DNA of 7,774 nt from Methanomethylovorans sp. PtaU1.Bin073 (GCA_002067265.1 MVQW01000116.1:1-7774), one strand, 5' to 3'; positions 1 through 6,755 are shown, counted from the stretch's first letter. Notes: a model not told the origin generated them from the sequence alone. Made by a program: numbers and translations.

Positions 1-350
1 TGTTTATTTTGTTAGGCTTGTTTGCCGGAGTCATTGCCGGTATGTTTGGGAAAGGGGGAGGTGTTATCATTGTGCCGGTATTGATAAGCTTATTTCATTA
101 CGATCCTAAAGCAGCAACTGCAACCTCTTTAGCAGCATTGCAATTGCCTGTTGGATTGCCTAGTGTGATAGTGTATGCTGAACAAGGACATTTAAATCTA
201 ATTTATGCAGAGTTAATGGCAGTTGGTATTGTGGTCGGAACGTTTTTCGGCTCTAATTTGGCACTCAAACTTTCAGCTCCATTTTTCAAAAAGATATATG
301 CCATTTTTTTGCTCGGAGTAGCCGTGTATATGGTGATAAAATACATTTAA
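1..350 (+). CDS. TauE/SafE (DUF81) family membrane transporter, half-size, 5' end outside the window
   Basis: This is probably an inner-membrane anion or organosulfur exporter of the TauE/SafE (TSUP) family; the substrate cannot be read from sequence. The frame is open from base 3 and ends at TAA 348-350. The protein is almost entirely hydrophobic, with about four membrane segments. Near its start it carries the family signature as AGMFGKGGGVIIVP (usually G-x-G-G-G followed by VP), and a small-residue-rich second half (VGIVVGTFFGSNLAL) typical of the repeat. Full-length family members have about 250 residues and two such repeats. This one has a single repeat of about 115 residues, with the signature already in the first 20, so little is missing upstream. 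Bases 1-2 are TG, so a start codon could lie exactly at the window edge. Half-size members probably work as dimers (inference). The family call is firm; the start and substrate are open. Confidence 0.82.
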   Translation, partial: FILLGLFAGVIAGMFGKGGGVIIVPVLISLFHYDPKAATATSLAALQLPVGLPSVIVYAEQGHLNLIYAELMAVGIVVGTFFGSNLALKLSAPFFKKIYAIFLLGVAVYMVIKYI

Positions 351-471
351 CAAAAAAAATTCTTTTCATAAATTCCTGTGTCTAACTTAAGATTGGACAG
401 GTTTACAAATAATGGTGCACTAGTCAACACAATTATATTTACTATCTTTTAATTTGAATTAATATAGAATA

Positions 472-479
472 ATTTATAT
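472..479 (+). promoter_or_regulatory. TATA box for radC
   Basis: ATTTATAT lies in an AT-rich stretch. Its first base is 31 nt before the ATG at 503. Archaeal transcription usually starts 25-31 nt after the box, so the predicted start falls on or next to the start codon and the mRNA may be leaderless. The rest of the 351-502 gap is AT-rich, with a T-rich run at 361-367 that could end transcription of the transporter gene. Confidence 0.5.
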
Positions 480-502
480 GGTAATAAGTAATTTTGCAGG
501 CT

Positions 503-1192
503 ATGAGCGATTACAGGCTTAGAATGCATGACATTCCTACTGACGACAGGCCTACTGAACGCTTGCTGAAATATGGTCCTGAGGCCCTGTCCACTGCCGA
601 ATTACTGGCGGTGATCCTAAGGACCGGAACGCAGAAAGAAAATGTAGTGAATATGTGCCAGAGAATATTCTCAGAGTACAATGTTAAACAACTGAGTCAG
701 GCGCAAATATCTAAACTTATGCAGATACATGGCATAGGACCCACTAAAGCTGCACAGATAGCCGCTGTGTTCGAGCTTGCGCGCAAACTTGAGCGGCATG
801 TGGATGAACCAAAGCGTAAGATCCGCTCGCCTGCTGATGTGTATTCAATGTTGTATCCGAGTATGAGGGAACAAAAACGTGAGAAACTCGTGGTACTTTA
901 CCTTGACACCAAAAATCAGGTAATTAAGGAAGAGGTAATTTCCATCGGAAGTCTCAATTCTAACATCGTGCATCCCAGGGAGGTATTCAAATCCGCACTC
1001 ATGGAGTCATCAGCATCAGTTATTATTTCACATAATCATCCATCTGGTGACCCTACACCCAGCAAAGAGGATATAGCGGTCACCGAAAAGCTCGTGCAGG
1101 GTGGAAAAATACTAGGCATTGATGTCCTGGACCATGTTATCATCGGCGACGGCAGATATGTAAGCCTCAAGGATGAAGGTATTGTCACTTAA
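503..1192 (+). CDS. radC: RadC family JAMM/MPN+ protein
   Basis: This 229-residue protein has the full RadC layout. An N-terminal UPF0758 region (PTERLLKYGPEALSTAELLAVILRTGT) is followed by a helix-hairpin-helix DNA-binding element around residues 76-90 (HGIGPTKAAQ). The C-terminal JAB/MPN+ metal-site domain has the JAMM pattern H177-x-H179-(x7)-S187-xx-D190 inside HNHPSGDPTPSKED, and an upstream Glu near residue 127 that could complete the site. The metal residues are intact, so a zinc-dependent hydrolase activity is possible. The biological role of RadC is unsettled; the original Escherichia coli radC repair mutant was later assigned to recG. I chose ATG 503 because MSDYRLRMHDIP is a normal RadC start. 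An in-frame TTG at 494 would add only three residues and has no SD. The downstream gap to the methanogenesis marker gene is 46 nt with no clear TATA box, so the genes may be co-transcribed. Confidence 0.93.
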   Translation: MSDYRLRMHDIPTDDRPTERLLKYGPEALSTAELLAVILRTGTQKENVVNMCQRIFSEYNVKQLSQAQISKLMQIHGIGPTKAAQIAAVFELARKLERHVDEPKRKIRSPADVYSMLYPSMREQKREKLVVLYLDTKNQVIKEEVISIGSLNSNIVHPREVFKSALMESSASVIISHNHPSGDPTPSKEDIAVTEKLVQGGKILGIDVLDHVIIGDGRYVSLKDEGIVT

Positions 1193-1238
1193 AGGAAAAC
1201 AAAACCTTTAAGGTATCTACTATCAATTAAAGACCCAG

Positions 1239-2156
1239 ATGAAAGATATAGAACTCAATGACCCCTACACTACTCCATATAGGGGCATATACGCAGTATG
1301 CGATAAAAACAATGAATATGTAGAGATCGTTGAACATTCTAATTGTTATGGCGGTGCTGCATGGTCCAAGTTCCATTATTCACATTCTCCACTTATTTTG
1401 AAGACAAGGTCCATAGGGAATATGATCAGGTACCTTGCCAAGACAGGTACGTCAAAACTTGAACTTAAACCTTCAATTGCCGCTGCTGGCATAGAATCTA
1501 TTGTTGTGGAAGGGAATGAGGTCCATATCACCTATGCAGGTTTGGGCGGTGGTGGTGTAGGTGCCACCAAGTGCCGGGCCTTTGCACAGGGTGTCCTGCG
1601 TTGTAACTACAGTGAATCTGGAGGCGGGCGCGCAGCAAAGGGTACAGTTGTTGTTCCAAGAAGAGAGAGGGTGCTCATAGGCATTGATGATACAGATTCC
1701 AAGGAAAAGGGAGCTACTTGGACTCTGACTCACAATATCGCCAAAGAACTGGATTGTCCTGAAGCTGTTTATCTTTCACATTCTCTTGTCCAGCTTTTCC
1801 CAGTTTCTGCAAGGACGCAGAACTGTGTATCTACAGTGCTGGAATTCGGATGTGTGGATGAGGATGCAAAAAAAGAGTTGCTTGAAAGCATAAAAGCAGC
1901 ACTTCTTAAGTACAGTGTTTCGCCACAGACTGGCATGGTGGTGCTCCCGAATTTCAGTGCACATAATATCTATCCTTACAGCAGGAAGTGCCGCAGTGGT
2001 GAACTTACCCGGGAATATGCGTTGCAATATGCTAAGGATAACGGCGTGGAGATATGGATGAACGGCAATGGGGTTATAGGCGCACTGGCCTCTCTTGCGT
2101 GGTTCGCAAGGCCGGAAGAATCCGTCAAGATGGATGCTGAGATACATGATCCCTGA
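1239..2156 (+). CDS. Methanogenesis marker protein 11
   Basis: This 305-residue protein matches the methanogenesis marker 11 family (TIGR03280), which is confined to methanogenic archaea and has no established biochemical function. Visible family landmarks are DPYTTPYRGIYAVCD near the start, SIAAAGIESIVVEG around residues 79-92, the glycine-rich GLGGGGVGA at 101-109, GIDDTDSKEKGATWTL at 148-163, and VQLFPVSARTQNCVSTVLEF at about 184-203. The GIDDTDS motif resembles the nucleotide-binding N-terminal part of TiaS, the archaeal tRNA-Ile2 agmatinylcytidine synthetase, so an ATP-dependent or RNA-related chemistry is conceivable (inference). Length is full for the family. ATG 1239 is the natural start, but no strong SD or TATA box precedes it. 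Its last 11 bases overlap the proposed start of the next gene, an IorA-like enzyme, which points to coupled translation. The cellular location is cytoplasmic; no signal or membrane segment is seen. Confidence 0.92.
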   Translation: MKDIELNDPYTTPYRGIYAVCDKNNEYVEIVEHSNCYGGAAWSKFHYSHSPLILKTRSIGNMIRYLAKTGTSKLELKPSIAAAGIESIVVEGNEVHITYAGLGGGGVGATKCRAFAQGVLRCNYSESGGGRAAKGTVVVPRRERVLIGIDDTDSKEKGATWTLTHNIAKELDCPEAVYLSHSLVQLFPVSARTQNCVSTVLEFGCVDEDAKKELLESIKAALLKYSVSPQTGMVVLPNFSAHNIYPYSRKCRSGELTREYALQYAKDNGVEIWMNGNGVIGALASLAWFARPEESVKMDAEIHDP

Positions 2157-3687
2157 TGATACATCATTGGATACGAATGAAATTACTGGTAATCAAGCTC
2201 TTTTTCTTTCTTTGATCGACAGCAGCACAAGACTTGTAACCGGAGTTGCCGGTTACCCCACAACTGCTTTTATGGAACTGTTGCTTAAACATGAGCATGA
2301 AGGCTACAAGGCCTTCTGGATGACCAATGAAAAAGCTGCCCTTGAAAAAGCGTTAGGTGCATCTGTCACCGGACAGCGCTCTGTGGTTGTTGTTAAGCAT
2401 GTGGGCATGAATGTGCTAAGTGACCCGCTAATGACTGCGGTCTATCACACAATAGGGGCAGGGGTTGTGATAATTGCCGGTGATGATACCGGAGCAAAGG
2501 CTTCCCAGAACGAGCAGGATTCCCGTTTTTATGGAAACCTTGCTGAAGTTTGTCTGTTCGATCCGGCAACGCCTCAGGGGGCATATGATTCAGTTACACG
2601 TGCCTTTGAGGTATCTGAGCAGGCGAAGGTTCCTGTGATCATCAGGATAACTGACAGGCTGCTTGATAGCAAAGGATCTCTTATAAGGGGTCAACAGAAT
2701 GAATCAACTGTCTTTTTTGATAAGTCTATCTGGAAGCTAACCACTAAAGGAAAACATCAACGATTCCACCGAGAATCCATGCCTTTGCTCCAAGCCGCGG
2801 TTCAGACCTCTTCTTTGAACAGGCTGAGATCGGGGAATGGTAAAATAGGAATTATCTCATCCGGTTACCTTTCAGTTCTGGTAAATTCAGTACTCTCAGA
2901 GGCAAAGCGGGACGATTGTTTTCATTTGTCTCTTCAAATGGTCGCGCCTTTTCCATTTGATGTGGTAAGGCACTTCATTGATTCATGTGACACTGTGCTT
3001 GTGGTTGAAGAAACTGAACCTTACCTAGAATCCCATATTGCCGTAACCGGAAAAATAAGGGGTAAGATGACCGGCCATATACCATATGGCCAGGTGGAGA
3101 TCGGGCACATTATCTATGCACTTGATCATCTGGAAGAAAGCAGGATAGAAAAGTATATTGAAGTGCAAACTATAAAGAGCCGGGGTTCGCGGCCATTGTG
3201 TCAGGACTGTCCTTTCATGCCTCTCTATAAATGTCTGGCGAACATTGATGTCATGGTTGCCGGGGATATGGGTTGTTCTATACGGGCAGCGCCTGAGCCA
3301 TTACAAGCTGTTGATACTGGTTTTGCTCTCGGATCAGCTATTTCTACTGCATGTGGTTTTAAGGATAAGGGAATTGCAGTTATAGGTGATTTTGCGCTTG
3401 CACATTCCGGCATAATTGGCTTGATCAATGCCGTAGGTTCACAGGATGATGTTGTTGTAGTCATTTTGCAGAATTGGGTTGCTGCCATGACGGGAGGGCA
3501 GGAAGCTCCTGATCTTATGTCTGTTGTAAAGGCATTAGTGCCCGATACTACCGTTGTGGAAATGCCTATCTTTACCGCTGAGGCATCAAGTAGGGCAGAA
3601 ATGCAGGTCAGGGATCTTCTCCAATCCAAGCTGGAGCAAAAGGGAGTTTCTGTGATCTATTTGCTGGGGAAATGTACAAAACGATGA
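2146..3687 (+). CDS. IorA-like thiamine-diphosphate 2-oxoacid:ferredoxin oxidoreductase, lacking the ferredoxin domain
   Basis: About 513 residues resembling the alpha subunit of indolepyruvate:ferredoxin oxidoreductase (IorA), which decarboxylates aryl-2-oxoacids to acyl-CoA. In order: TGNQALFLSLIDS, TGVAGYP (32-38), NEKAALEKALGAS with a Glu that could activate the cofactor (about 62), KHVGMNVLSDPLM, SQNEQDSRFYGNLAE, a transketolase-C-like middle (VLVVEETEPYLE, 288-295), CQDCPFMPLYKC (352-363, matching CPGCPH of IorA), and the C-terminal diphosphate-binding part (GDMGCS 373-378, GDFALAHSGIIGLINAV, AAMTGGQEAPD). The IorA motif GDSTFFHSG is altered here to GDFALAHSG. The chain ends about 60 residues after that region, with no CxxCxxCxxxC clusters, whereas IorA usually runs to about 600 or more residues with a two-cluster ferredoxin domain. 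No beta subunit (IorB) is in the window. The start is uncertain: ATG 2146 or ATG 2134; a TTG at 2095 gives an unlikely basic extension. The true substrate is unknown. Confidence 0.85.
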   Translation: MIPDDTSLDTNEITGNQALFLSLIDSSTRLVTGVAGYPTTAFMELLLKHEHEGYKAFWMTNEKAALEKALGASVTGQRSVVVVKHVGMNVLSDPLMTAVYHTIGAGVVIIAGDDTGAKASQNEQDSRFYGNLAEVCLFDPATPQGAYDSVTRAFEVSEQAKVPVIIRITDRLLDSKGSLIRGQQNESTVFFDKSIWKLTTKGKHQRFHRESMPLLQAAVQTSSLNRLRSGNGKIGIISSGYLSVLVNSVLSEAKRDDCFHLSLQMVAPFPFDVVRHFIDSCDTVLVVEETEPYLESHIAVTGKIRGKMTGHIPYGQVEIGHIIYALDHLEESRIEKYIEVQTIKSRGSRPLCQDCPFMPLYKCLANIDVMVAGDMGCSIRAAPEPLQAVDTGFALGSAISTACGFKDKGIAVIGDFALAHSGIIGLINAVGSQDDVVVVILQNWVAAMTGGQEAPDLMSVVKALVPDTTVVEMPIFTAEASSRAEMQVRDLLQSKLEQKGVSVIYLLGKCTKR

Positions 3688-3708
3688 GTAGTTATTTTTA
3701 AAGGAGGA

Positions 3709-3780
3709 GGGTGCCTGGCTGTGGTAGGAGGAAGGATTCGGAAAACCCCGTATTAAGGCTAGGTTTTGTGGTAGGCACCC
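3709..3780 (-). ncRNA. Candidate small RNA 1, closed by an 8-bp stem (minus strand favoured)
   Basis: The plus strand shows GGGTGCCT at 3709-3716 and its exact complement AGGCACCC at 3773-3780, an 8-bp stem around 56 nt. Inside, AAAACC (3742-3747) pairs with GGTTTT (3762-3767), giving an inner hairpin. Reading on the minus strand is favoured because a TATA box at 3812-3805 sits 25-32 nt before the stem. In that sense the part from 3741 to 3717 is C-rich and free of obvious pairing. Read that way, the RNA would run convergent to the IorA-like gene, ending in or near its 3' untranslated region, and divergent from endA. Reading on the plus strand, as a processed tail of the upstream mRNA, is not excluded. 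It is not a tRNA, and no box C/D or H/ACA signature was found. Expression is inferred, not shown. Confidence 0.4.
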
Positions 3781-3782
3781 TG

Positions 3783-3800
3783 AATTATTATATAATAATT
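3783..3800. repeat. 18-bp perfect palindrome
   Basis: AATTATTATATAATAATT is its own reverse complement. It lies between the minus-strand TATA box (3812-3805) and the stem of candidate RNA 1 (from 3780), the place where a repressor operator would act. It is made only of A and T, so it may also be a by-product of AT-rich composition. Confidence 0.45.
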
Positions 3801-3804
3801 TAAA

Positions 3805-3812
3805 TATATAAA
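3805..3812 (-). promoter_or_regulatory. TATA box for candidate small RNA 1
   Basis: On the minus strand this reads TTTATATA and spans positions -32 to -25 relative to the stem start at 3780, the normal archaeal spacing. The sequence TATATTTAAAT (minus strand 3808-3798) recurs in the promoter of the second candidate RNA (plus strand 6744-6754). Confidence 0.4.
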
Positions 3813-3895
3813 CATACTGTTAGATTTATTTTAGATGTTTTTTACTCTAATCTTTATTCTTAATTCTGTATTTTGTTACTTCAGTCCAGTATTGT

Positions 3896-3903
3896 TAAAT
3901 AAG
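3896..3903 (+). promoter_or_regulatory. Possible TATA box for the endA operon
   Basis: TTAAATAA would place the transcription start near 3925-3927, giving a leader of about 30 nt that contains the SD at 3944. A second candidate, CCTATAAT at 3921-3928, would start transcription at or after the SD and is therefore less likely. Apart from the features listed, 3813-3943 is AT-rich and shows nothing else that I can support. Confidence 0.3.
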
Positions 3904-3943
3904 ATGGTCCGATATTTGGGCCTATAATTCATTTTTTACATCC

Positions 3944-3949
3944 AGGTGA
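3944..3949 (+). promoter_or_regulatory. Ribosome-binding site that places the endA start at TTG 3955
   Basis: AGGTGA matches the archaeal anti-SD (16S 3' end ...ATCACCTCC). It lies 5 nt before an in-frame TTG at 3955. It also overlaps the in-frame GTG at 3946, which therefore has no room for its own ribosome-binding site. This favours TTG 3955 over GTG 3946. Confidence 0.6.
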
Positions 3950-3954
3950 CCTTT

Positions 3955-5019
3955 TTGATCGGAATACTTGTCAATGACCGGGTTAAAGCGGGTAAGCAGG
4001 CTATCAATGAGCTGTACAACGTCGGATATTATGGGCGACCGAAAGGTGATACGCTAGAGCTCACATTGATTGAAGCTGCATATCTGCATTACAAAAAAAA
4101 GCTTGATATTCAGATAGAAGACAGATCCCTGTCATTTGAGGAGTTCTTTACAGAAGCATCAAAGAGGCAGCATTACTTTGATCTAAAGTACATTGTATAT
4201 AAAGATCTGCGAGAAAGGGGATATTATGTACAGCCTTCAGTTACGGATTTCAGGGTATATCCAAGGGGAGGCCATCCTGGAAAGACTCCGGCAAAATTCT
4301 TTGTTCATGTTATTTCGGAGCGCATTCCTTTGTCTCTCAGAGAGCTTCGCACATCTCTGGAAGCTGCACATAATGTGCATAAAACAATGGTACTTGCTAT
4401 TGTTGATGAGGAGAGTGATATCACTTTCTACGAAATACGGAAAGTTGATCCAAAAGGAGAAGTGAAATCCATTCCGGAAGCCGTAGAGGGTATACACGGA
4501 AGGTCTACTTTCCTTGAAGACCGTGTAGTGGTATGGGATAGCGATGTTTCCAGCTCTTTACATGCTGAAGGTTTCTATGGCCATCCTCTCGATGCGGATC
4601 GTCTGCAGTTATCGCTTGTAGAATCGGGTTATCTGCTTAAAATGGATGTACTGGAGGTTGCCGATATGTCCGGTAAATCTTCTATCAGATTTGATGAATT
4701 TGCTGCAAAAGCATCTGTTATTGAATCTGAATTCATGCTGAAGTACAGGGTCTATGAGAACCTGAGAGACAGAGGTTTTGTCCCAAAAACTGGTTTCAAG
4801 TTCGGAAGCCATTTCAGAGTGTATCAGAATTTCAAGTCCGTGGATAAGTTGCCACACTCGGAATATCTTGTCCATTCCATATCCCAAGACTATGTATTCG
4901 TGCTTCCGGTGATGTCAAGGGCAGTGCGCCTTGCGAACAGTGTGCGCAAAAGAATGATATATGCAGTACATGATAACGTTCAATGTACCTACATTGACAT
5001 CGGTAGGGTCAAAATGTAA
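3955..5019 (+). CDS. endA: tRNA-splicing endonuclease EndA, two-repeat homodimeric type
   Basis: EndA cuts introns from precursor tRNAs at the bulge-helix-bulge motif. The protein of about 354 residues holds two tandem copies of the endonuclease fold, the arrangement of euryarchaeal homodimeric enzymes such as Archaeoglobus fulgidus EndA. The C-terminal copy carries the full catalytic triad: Tyr290 in FGSHFRVY, His301 in LPHSEYLVH (11 residues on, as in the Archaeoglobus enzyme) and Lys332 in NSVRKRM. The N-terminal copy keeps the counterparts Tyr102 (DFRVY) and Lys143 (NVHKTM), but the aligned His position is Pro112, so it is probably non-catalytic and structural. Both copies show the supporting pattern with YIVYKDLRERGYYV and YRVYENLRDRGFV. 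The start is taken as TTG 3955 from the SD spacing; GTG 3946 would add three residues. It leads a unit with a DUF2209-like gene 9 nt downstream and then hflX. Confidence 0.95.
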   Translation: MIGILVNDRVKAGKQAINELYNVGYYGRPKGDTLELTLIEAAYLHYKKKLDIQIEDRSLSFEEFFTEASKRQHYFDLKYIVYKDLRERGYYVQPSVTDFRVYPRGGHPGKTPAKFFVHVISERIPLSLRELRTSLEAAHNVHKTMVLAIVDEESDITFYEIRKVDPKGEVKSIPEAVEGIHGRSTFLEDRVVVWDSDVSSSLHAEGFYGHPLDADRLQLSLVESGYLLKMDVLEVADMSGKSSIRFDEFAAKASVIESEFMLKYRVYENLRDRGFVPKTGFKFGSHFRVYQNFKSVDKLPHSEYLVHSISQDYVFVLPVMSRAVRLANSVRKRMIYAVHDNVQCTYIDIGRVKM

Positions 5020-5028
5020 CCGATACGT

Positions 5029-5451
5029 ATGTTCGACATAATTGCTGTGGATATTTCTGGAAGGCATATAGAAAATGGGGAGTACTTCATGGTATGTGCA
5101 GCCGTATCGTTTTCTGTATCTCCCGACCATATCGATAAAACTCATCAGGTGAATATCCGTCACTTCACAAGCTCTAGTGCTCCTGAACTTACTGATGTTG
5201 TCGAAATGGTAGAAAAGACCGTGGAAGGACTTAATCCTCAGGCTACGATCGTGATGGAGGCCGGAGATATGTTCAATAGGCCGCAGTGGTTGGTTACAGG
5301 TATGTTCTCCCGTGATTTCAAATATCAAGAGTCTCTAAGTGAACGCAGGGCCATAGAGCTTGCCCATCATATCTCAGTGAGTGCCAGAAGACTGCTTAAG
5401 AACAGGGATTCCATTAGTGTTCAATCTAATACAGAGGATTATTCCAAATGA
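5029..5451 (+). CDS. DUF2209-like archaeal protein of unknown function
   Basis: This 140-residue soluble protein resembles the DUF2209 family of methanogens and their relatives; I recognise it from overall pattern and context, and no function is established. It opens with a short strand ending in an acidic residue (MFDIIAVDISGRH, Asp8), followed by a hydrophobic strand (YFMVCAAVSFSV). Later come IVMEAGDMF with Glu77 and Asp80, and a C-terminal helix with acidic and basic residues (SERRAIELAHHIS). A first-strand Asp followed by acidic residues at a later strand recalls the RNase H-like fold, but this is only a structural guess. The last 15-20 residues are polar and probably disordered. ATG 5029 follows endA by 9 nt without a clear SD, so it may depend on translation of endA. 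Its stop codon overlaps the hflX start as ATGA. Confidence 0.72.
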   Translation: MFDIIAVDISGRHIENGEYFMVCAAVSFSVSPDHIDKTHQVNIRHFTSSSAPELTDVVEMVEKTVEGLNPQATIVMEAGDMFNRPQWLVTGMFSRDFKYQESLSERRAIELAHHISVSARRLLKNRDSISVQSNTEDYSK

Positions 5452-6704
5452 AAAAAGTGATAGTGGTACAAAGAGTTGATCCGGGTAGTGATGAGTTTCA
5501 AAATAAGCGGCAGCTTGCTGAACTAAAAGATCTTGCTTATGCTGCCGGCTACTCTGTAGTTGGAGAGGTTATTCAGTCGCGTTATCCCGATAAAAAATAC
5601 CAGCTGGGTAAGGGAAAGGTGCAGGAGCTTGCATTGGCTGTGGAGTCCTTGACTTCAGAAAAAGTGATCTTTTGCAATGAACTGAGCAGTATGCAGCTGT
5701 ATCACATCACAGATATATGTAAGTGTGCGGTCATCGACAAGTTCCAGCTCATCCTTGAGATCTTTGCGTTGCGTGCTACTACACGGAGGGCCAAGCTACA
5801 GGTGGAGCTTGCAAGGCTTGAATATGAAATACCCAGGGCAAGGATAATTATCTCGCACCTGAAAAAAGAGGAAAGACCAGGTTTTATGGGATTGGGTAGC
5901 TATGAGGATTCATATGAGCAGGATATCAAGGGCAGGATAGCTCGGATCAAGGATGAGCTAAGTCATGTGCAGAGCCATAATGAATCCCTGCGCAGCTTCC
6001 GACATGCACACGGTCTTTCCCTGGTGGCTCTTGCAGGCTACACAAATGCCGGAAAAAGTACGCTTTTCAATGCTCTCATGGATGAGGGAGTGGATGTGGC
6101 TGACATGCTTTTCACAACACTCTCGCCAGTTGCCCGCTCAATGGATGTAATGGGCCGCAAGGTTGTTCTCACTGATACCGTAGGTTTTATAGAGGACTTA
6201 CCTCATTGGCTCATCGATGCCTTCCGTTCGACTTTGAACGAGATCTTTTTTGCAGATATCATCTTATTGGTAGTGGACGCAAGTGAGCCATTGGATATAA
6301 TGCATGATAAGCTGCTTACGTGTCATGATACTCTCTGGGAGCAGGTGCATGGTGCATCAATGATCACTGTTATGAACAAAACAGATCTCATCAGCTACGA
6401 AGAGCTTAATGAAAAAATGGAAGCTCTTGGTTATCTTGTTCCAAACCCTGTTTTTATCTCTGCGAAGGCCATGCAAGGTCTGGATGATCTGAAGTGCGCC
6501 ATAAGAGATAAGCTGCCAGTATGGAAAAGAAAGGAAATATCAATGCCTCTTTCAGAGCACTCAATGTCAGTTCTGTCCTGGCTTTTCAAAGAAGGTGTAG
6601 TGCATTCTGTTAAATATACAGATCACATCCTTGTGGATCTGGAGGCAAGGGAAGAGATAATGAATAAGATCGAATCTATGTCGGATGACCAAGCAATTAT
6701 TTGA
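5448..6704 (+). CDS. hflX: GTPase HflX
   Basis: HflX is a GTPase that binds the large ribosomal subunit; in bacteria it splits stalled ribosomes under stress, and archaeal members are thought to act on ribosomes too. The 418-residue protein has the N-terminal HflX domain (YQLGKGKVQEL at 51-61, then DKFQLILEIFALRA and KLQVELARLEYEIPR at 98-130), a helical linker with a diverged GxGE-type loop (PGFMGLGSYEDSYEQD, 144-159), and the G domain. G-domain motifs are G1 GYTNAGKST (197-205), G2 within LFTTLSP (221-227), G3 DTVGF (243-247), G4 NKTD (310-313) and G5 SAK (338-340). All nucleotide-binding motifs are intact. A short C-terminal domain follows. The start ATG 5448 overlaps the previous stop (ATGA), and GAGGA at 5434-5438 inside the upstream gene serves as SD, so translation is coupled. 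Length and motifs are normal. Confidence 0.96.
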   Translation: MKKVIVVQRVDPGSDEFQNKRQLAELKDLAYAAGYSVVGEVIQSRYPDKKYQLGKGKVQELALAVESLTSEKVIFCNELSSMQLYHITDICKCAVIDKFQLILEIFALRATTRRAKLQVELARLEYEIPRARIIISHLKKEERPGFMGLGSYEDSYEQDIKGRIARIKDELSHVQSHNESLRSFRHAHGLSLVALAGYTNAGKSTLFNALMDEGVDVADMLFTTLSPVARSMDVMGRKVVLTDTVGFIEDLPHWLIDAFRSTLNEIFFADIILLVVDASEPLDIMHDKLLTCHDTLWEQVHGASMITVMNKTDLISYEELNEKMEALGYLVPNPVFISAKAMQGLDDLKCAIRDKLPVWKRKEISMPLSEHSMSVLSWLFKEGVVHSVKYTDHILVDLEAREEIMNKIESMSDDQAII

Positions 6705-6743
6705 ATTTTATCACTATTTATACTTTCAATCATCCGTATGCGT

Positions 6744-6755
6744 TATATTTAAATA
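6744..6755 (+). promoter_or_regulatory. TATA box for candidate small RNA 2
   Basis: The stretch TATATTTAAATA contains TTTAAATA (6748-6755), which spans -31 to -24 relative to the stem start at 6779. It lies 40 nt after the hflX stop codon, so it is unlikely to serve hflX, and no open reading frame begins near its predicted start. The 12-mer ATATTTAAATAT (6745-6756) is a perfect palindrome. Confidence 0.5.

Noticed and set aside
375..401. Weak inverted repeat CCTGT / ACAGG after the transporter gene
   Set aside because: Only five pairs around a 17-nt loop and no T-run after it; not enough for a terminator or RNA call.
2095..2145. Extended TTG start of the IorA-like gene
   Set aside because: The extra residues are basic and unlike the family start, overlap marker 11 further, and have no SD. 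ATG 2146 or 2134 is more likely.
3225..3629. 134-codon minus-strand open frame
   Set aside because: It lies inside the IorA-like gene, which has clear family motifs on the plus strand; the minus frame shows no domain pattern.
3709..3780. tRNA gene (72-nt length with a 7-8 bp end stem)
   Set aside because: There is no D-arm, no TTCRA-type T-loop and no anticodon arm in the right place; only the end stem resembles a tRNA.
3711..3803. A 30-codon plus-strand frame from GTG 3711, just after AAAGGAGG
   Set aside because: SD-to-start spacing is only 3 nt, the frame lies almost wholly in the stem-loop and palindrome, and its product has no recognisable protein pattern. The inverted repeats explain the sequence better.
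3906..3922. Small hairpin GGTCC / GGGCC before endA
   Set aside because: Five pairs including one G-U and a 7-nt loop are common by chance; no supporting context was found.
4915..5328. 137-codon minus-strand open frame across endA and the DUF2209-like gene
   Set aside because: Both plus-strand genes are well supported by motif or context, and this frame is rich in His, Cys and Arg as expected for antisense shadow.
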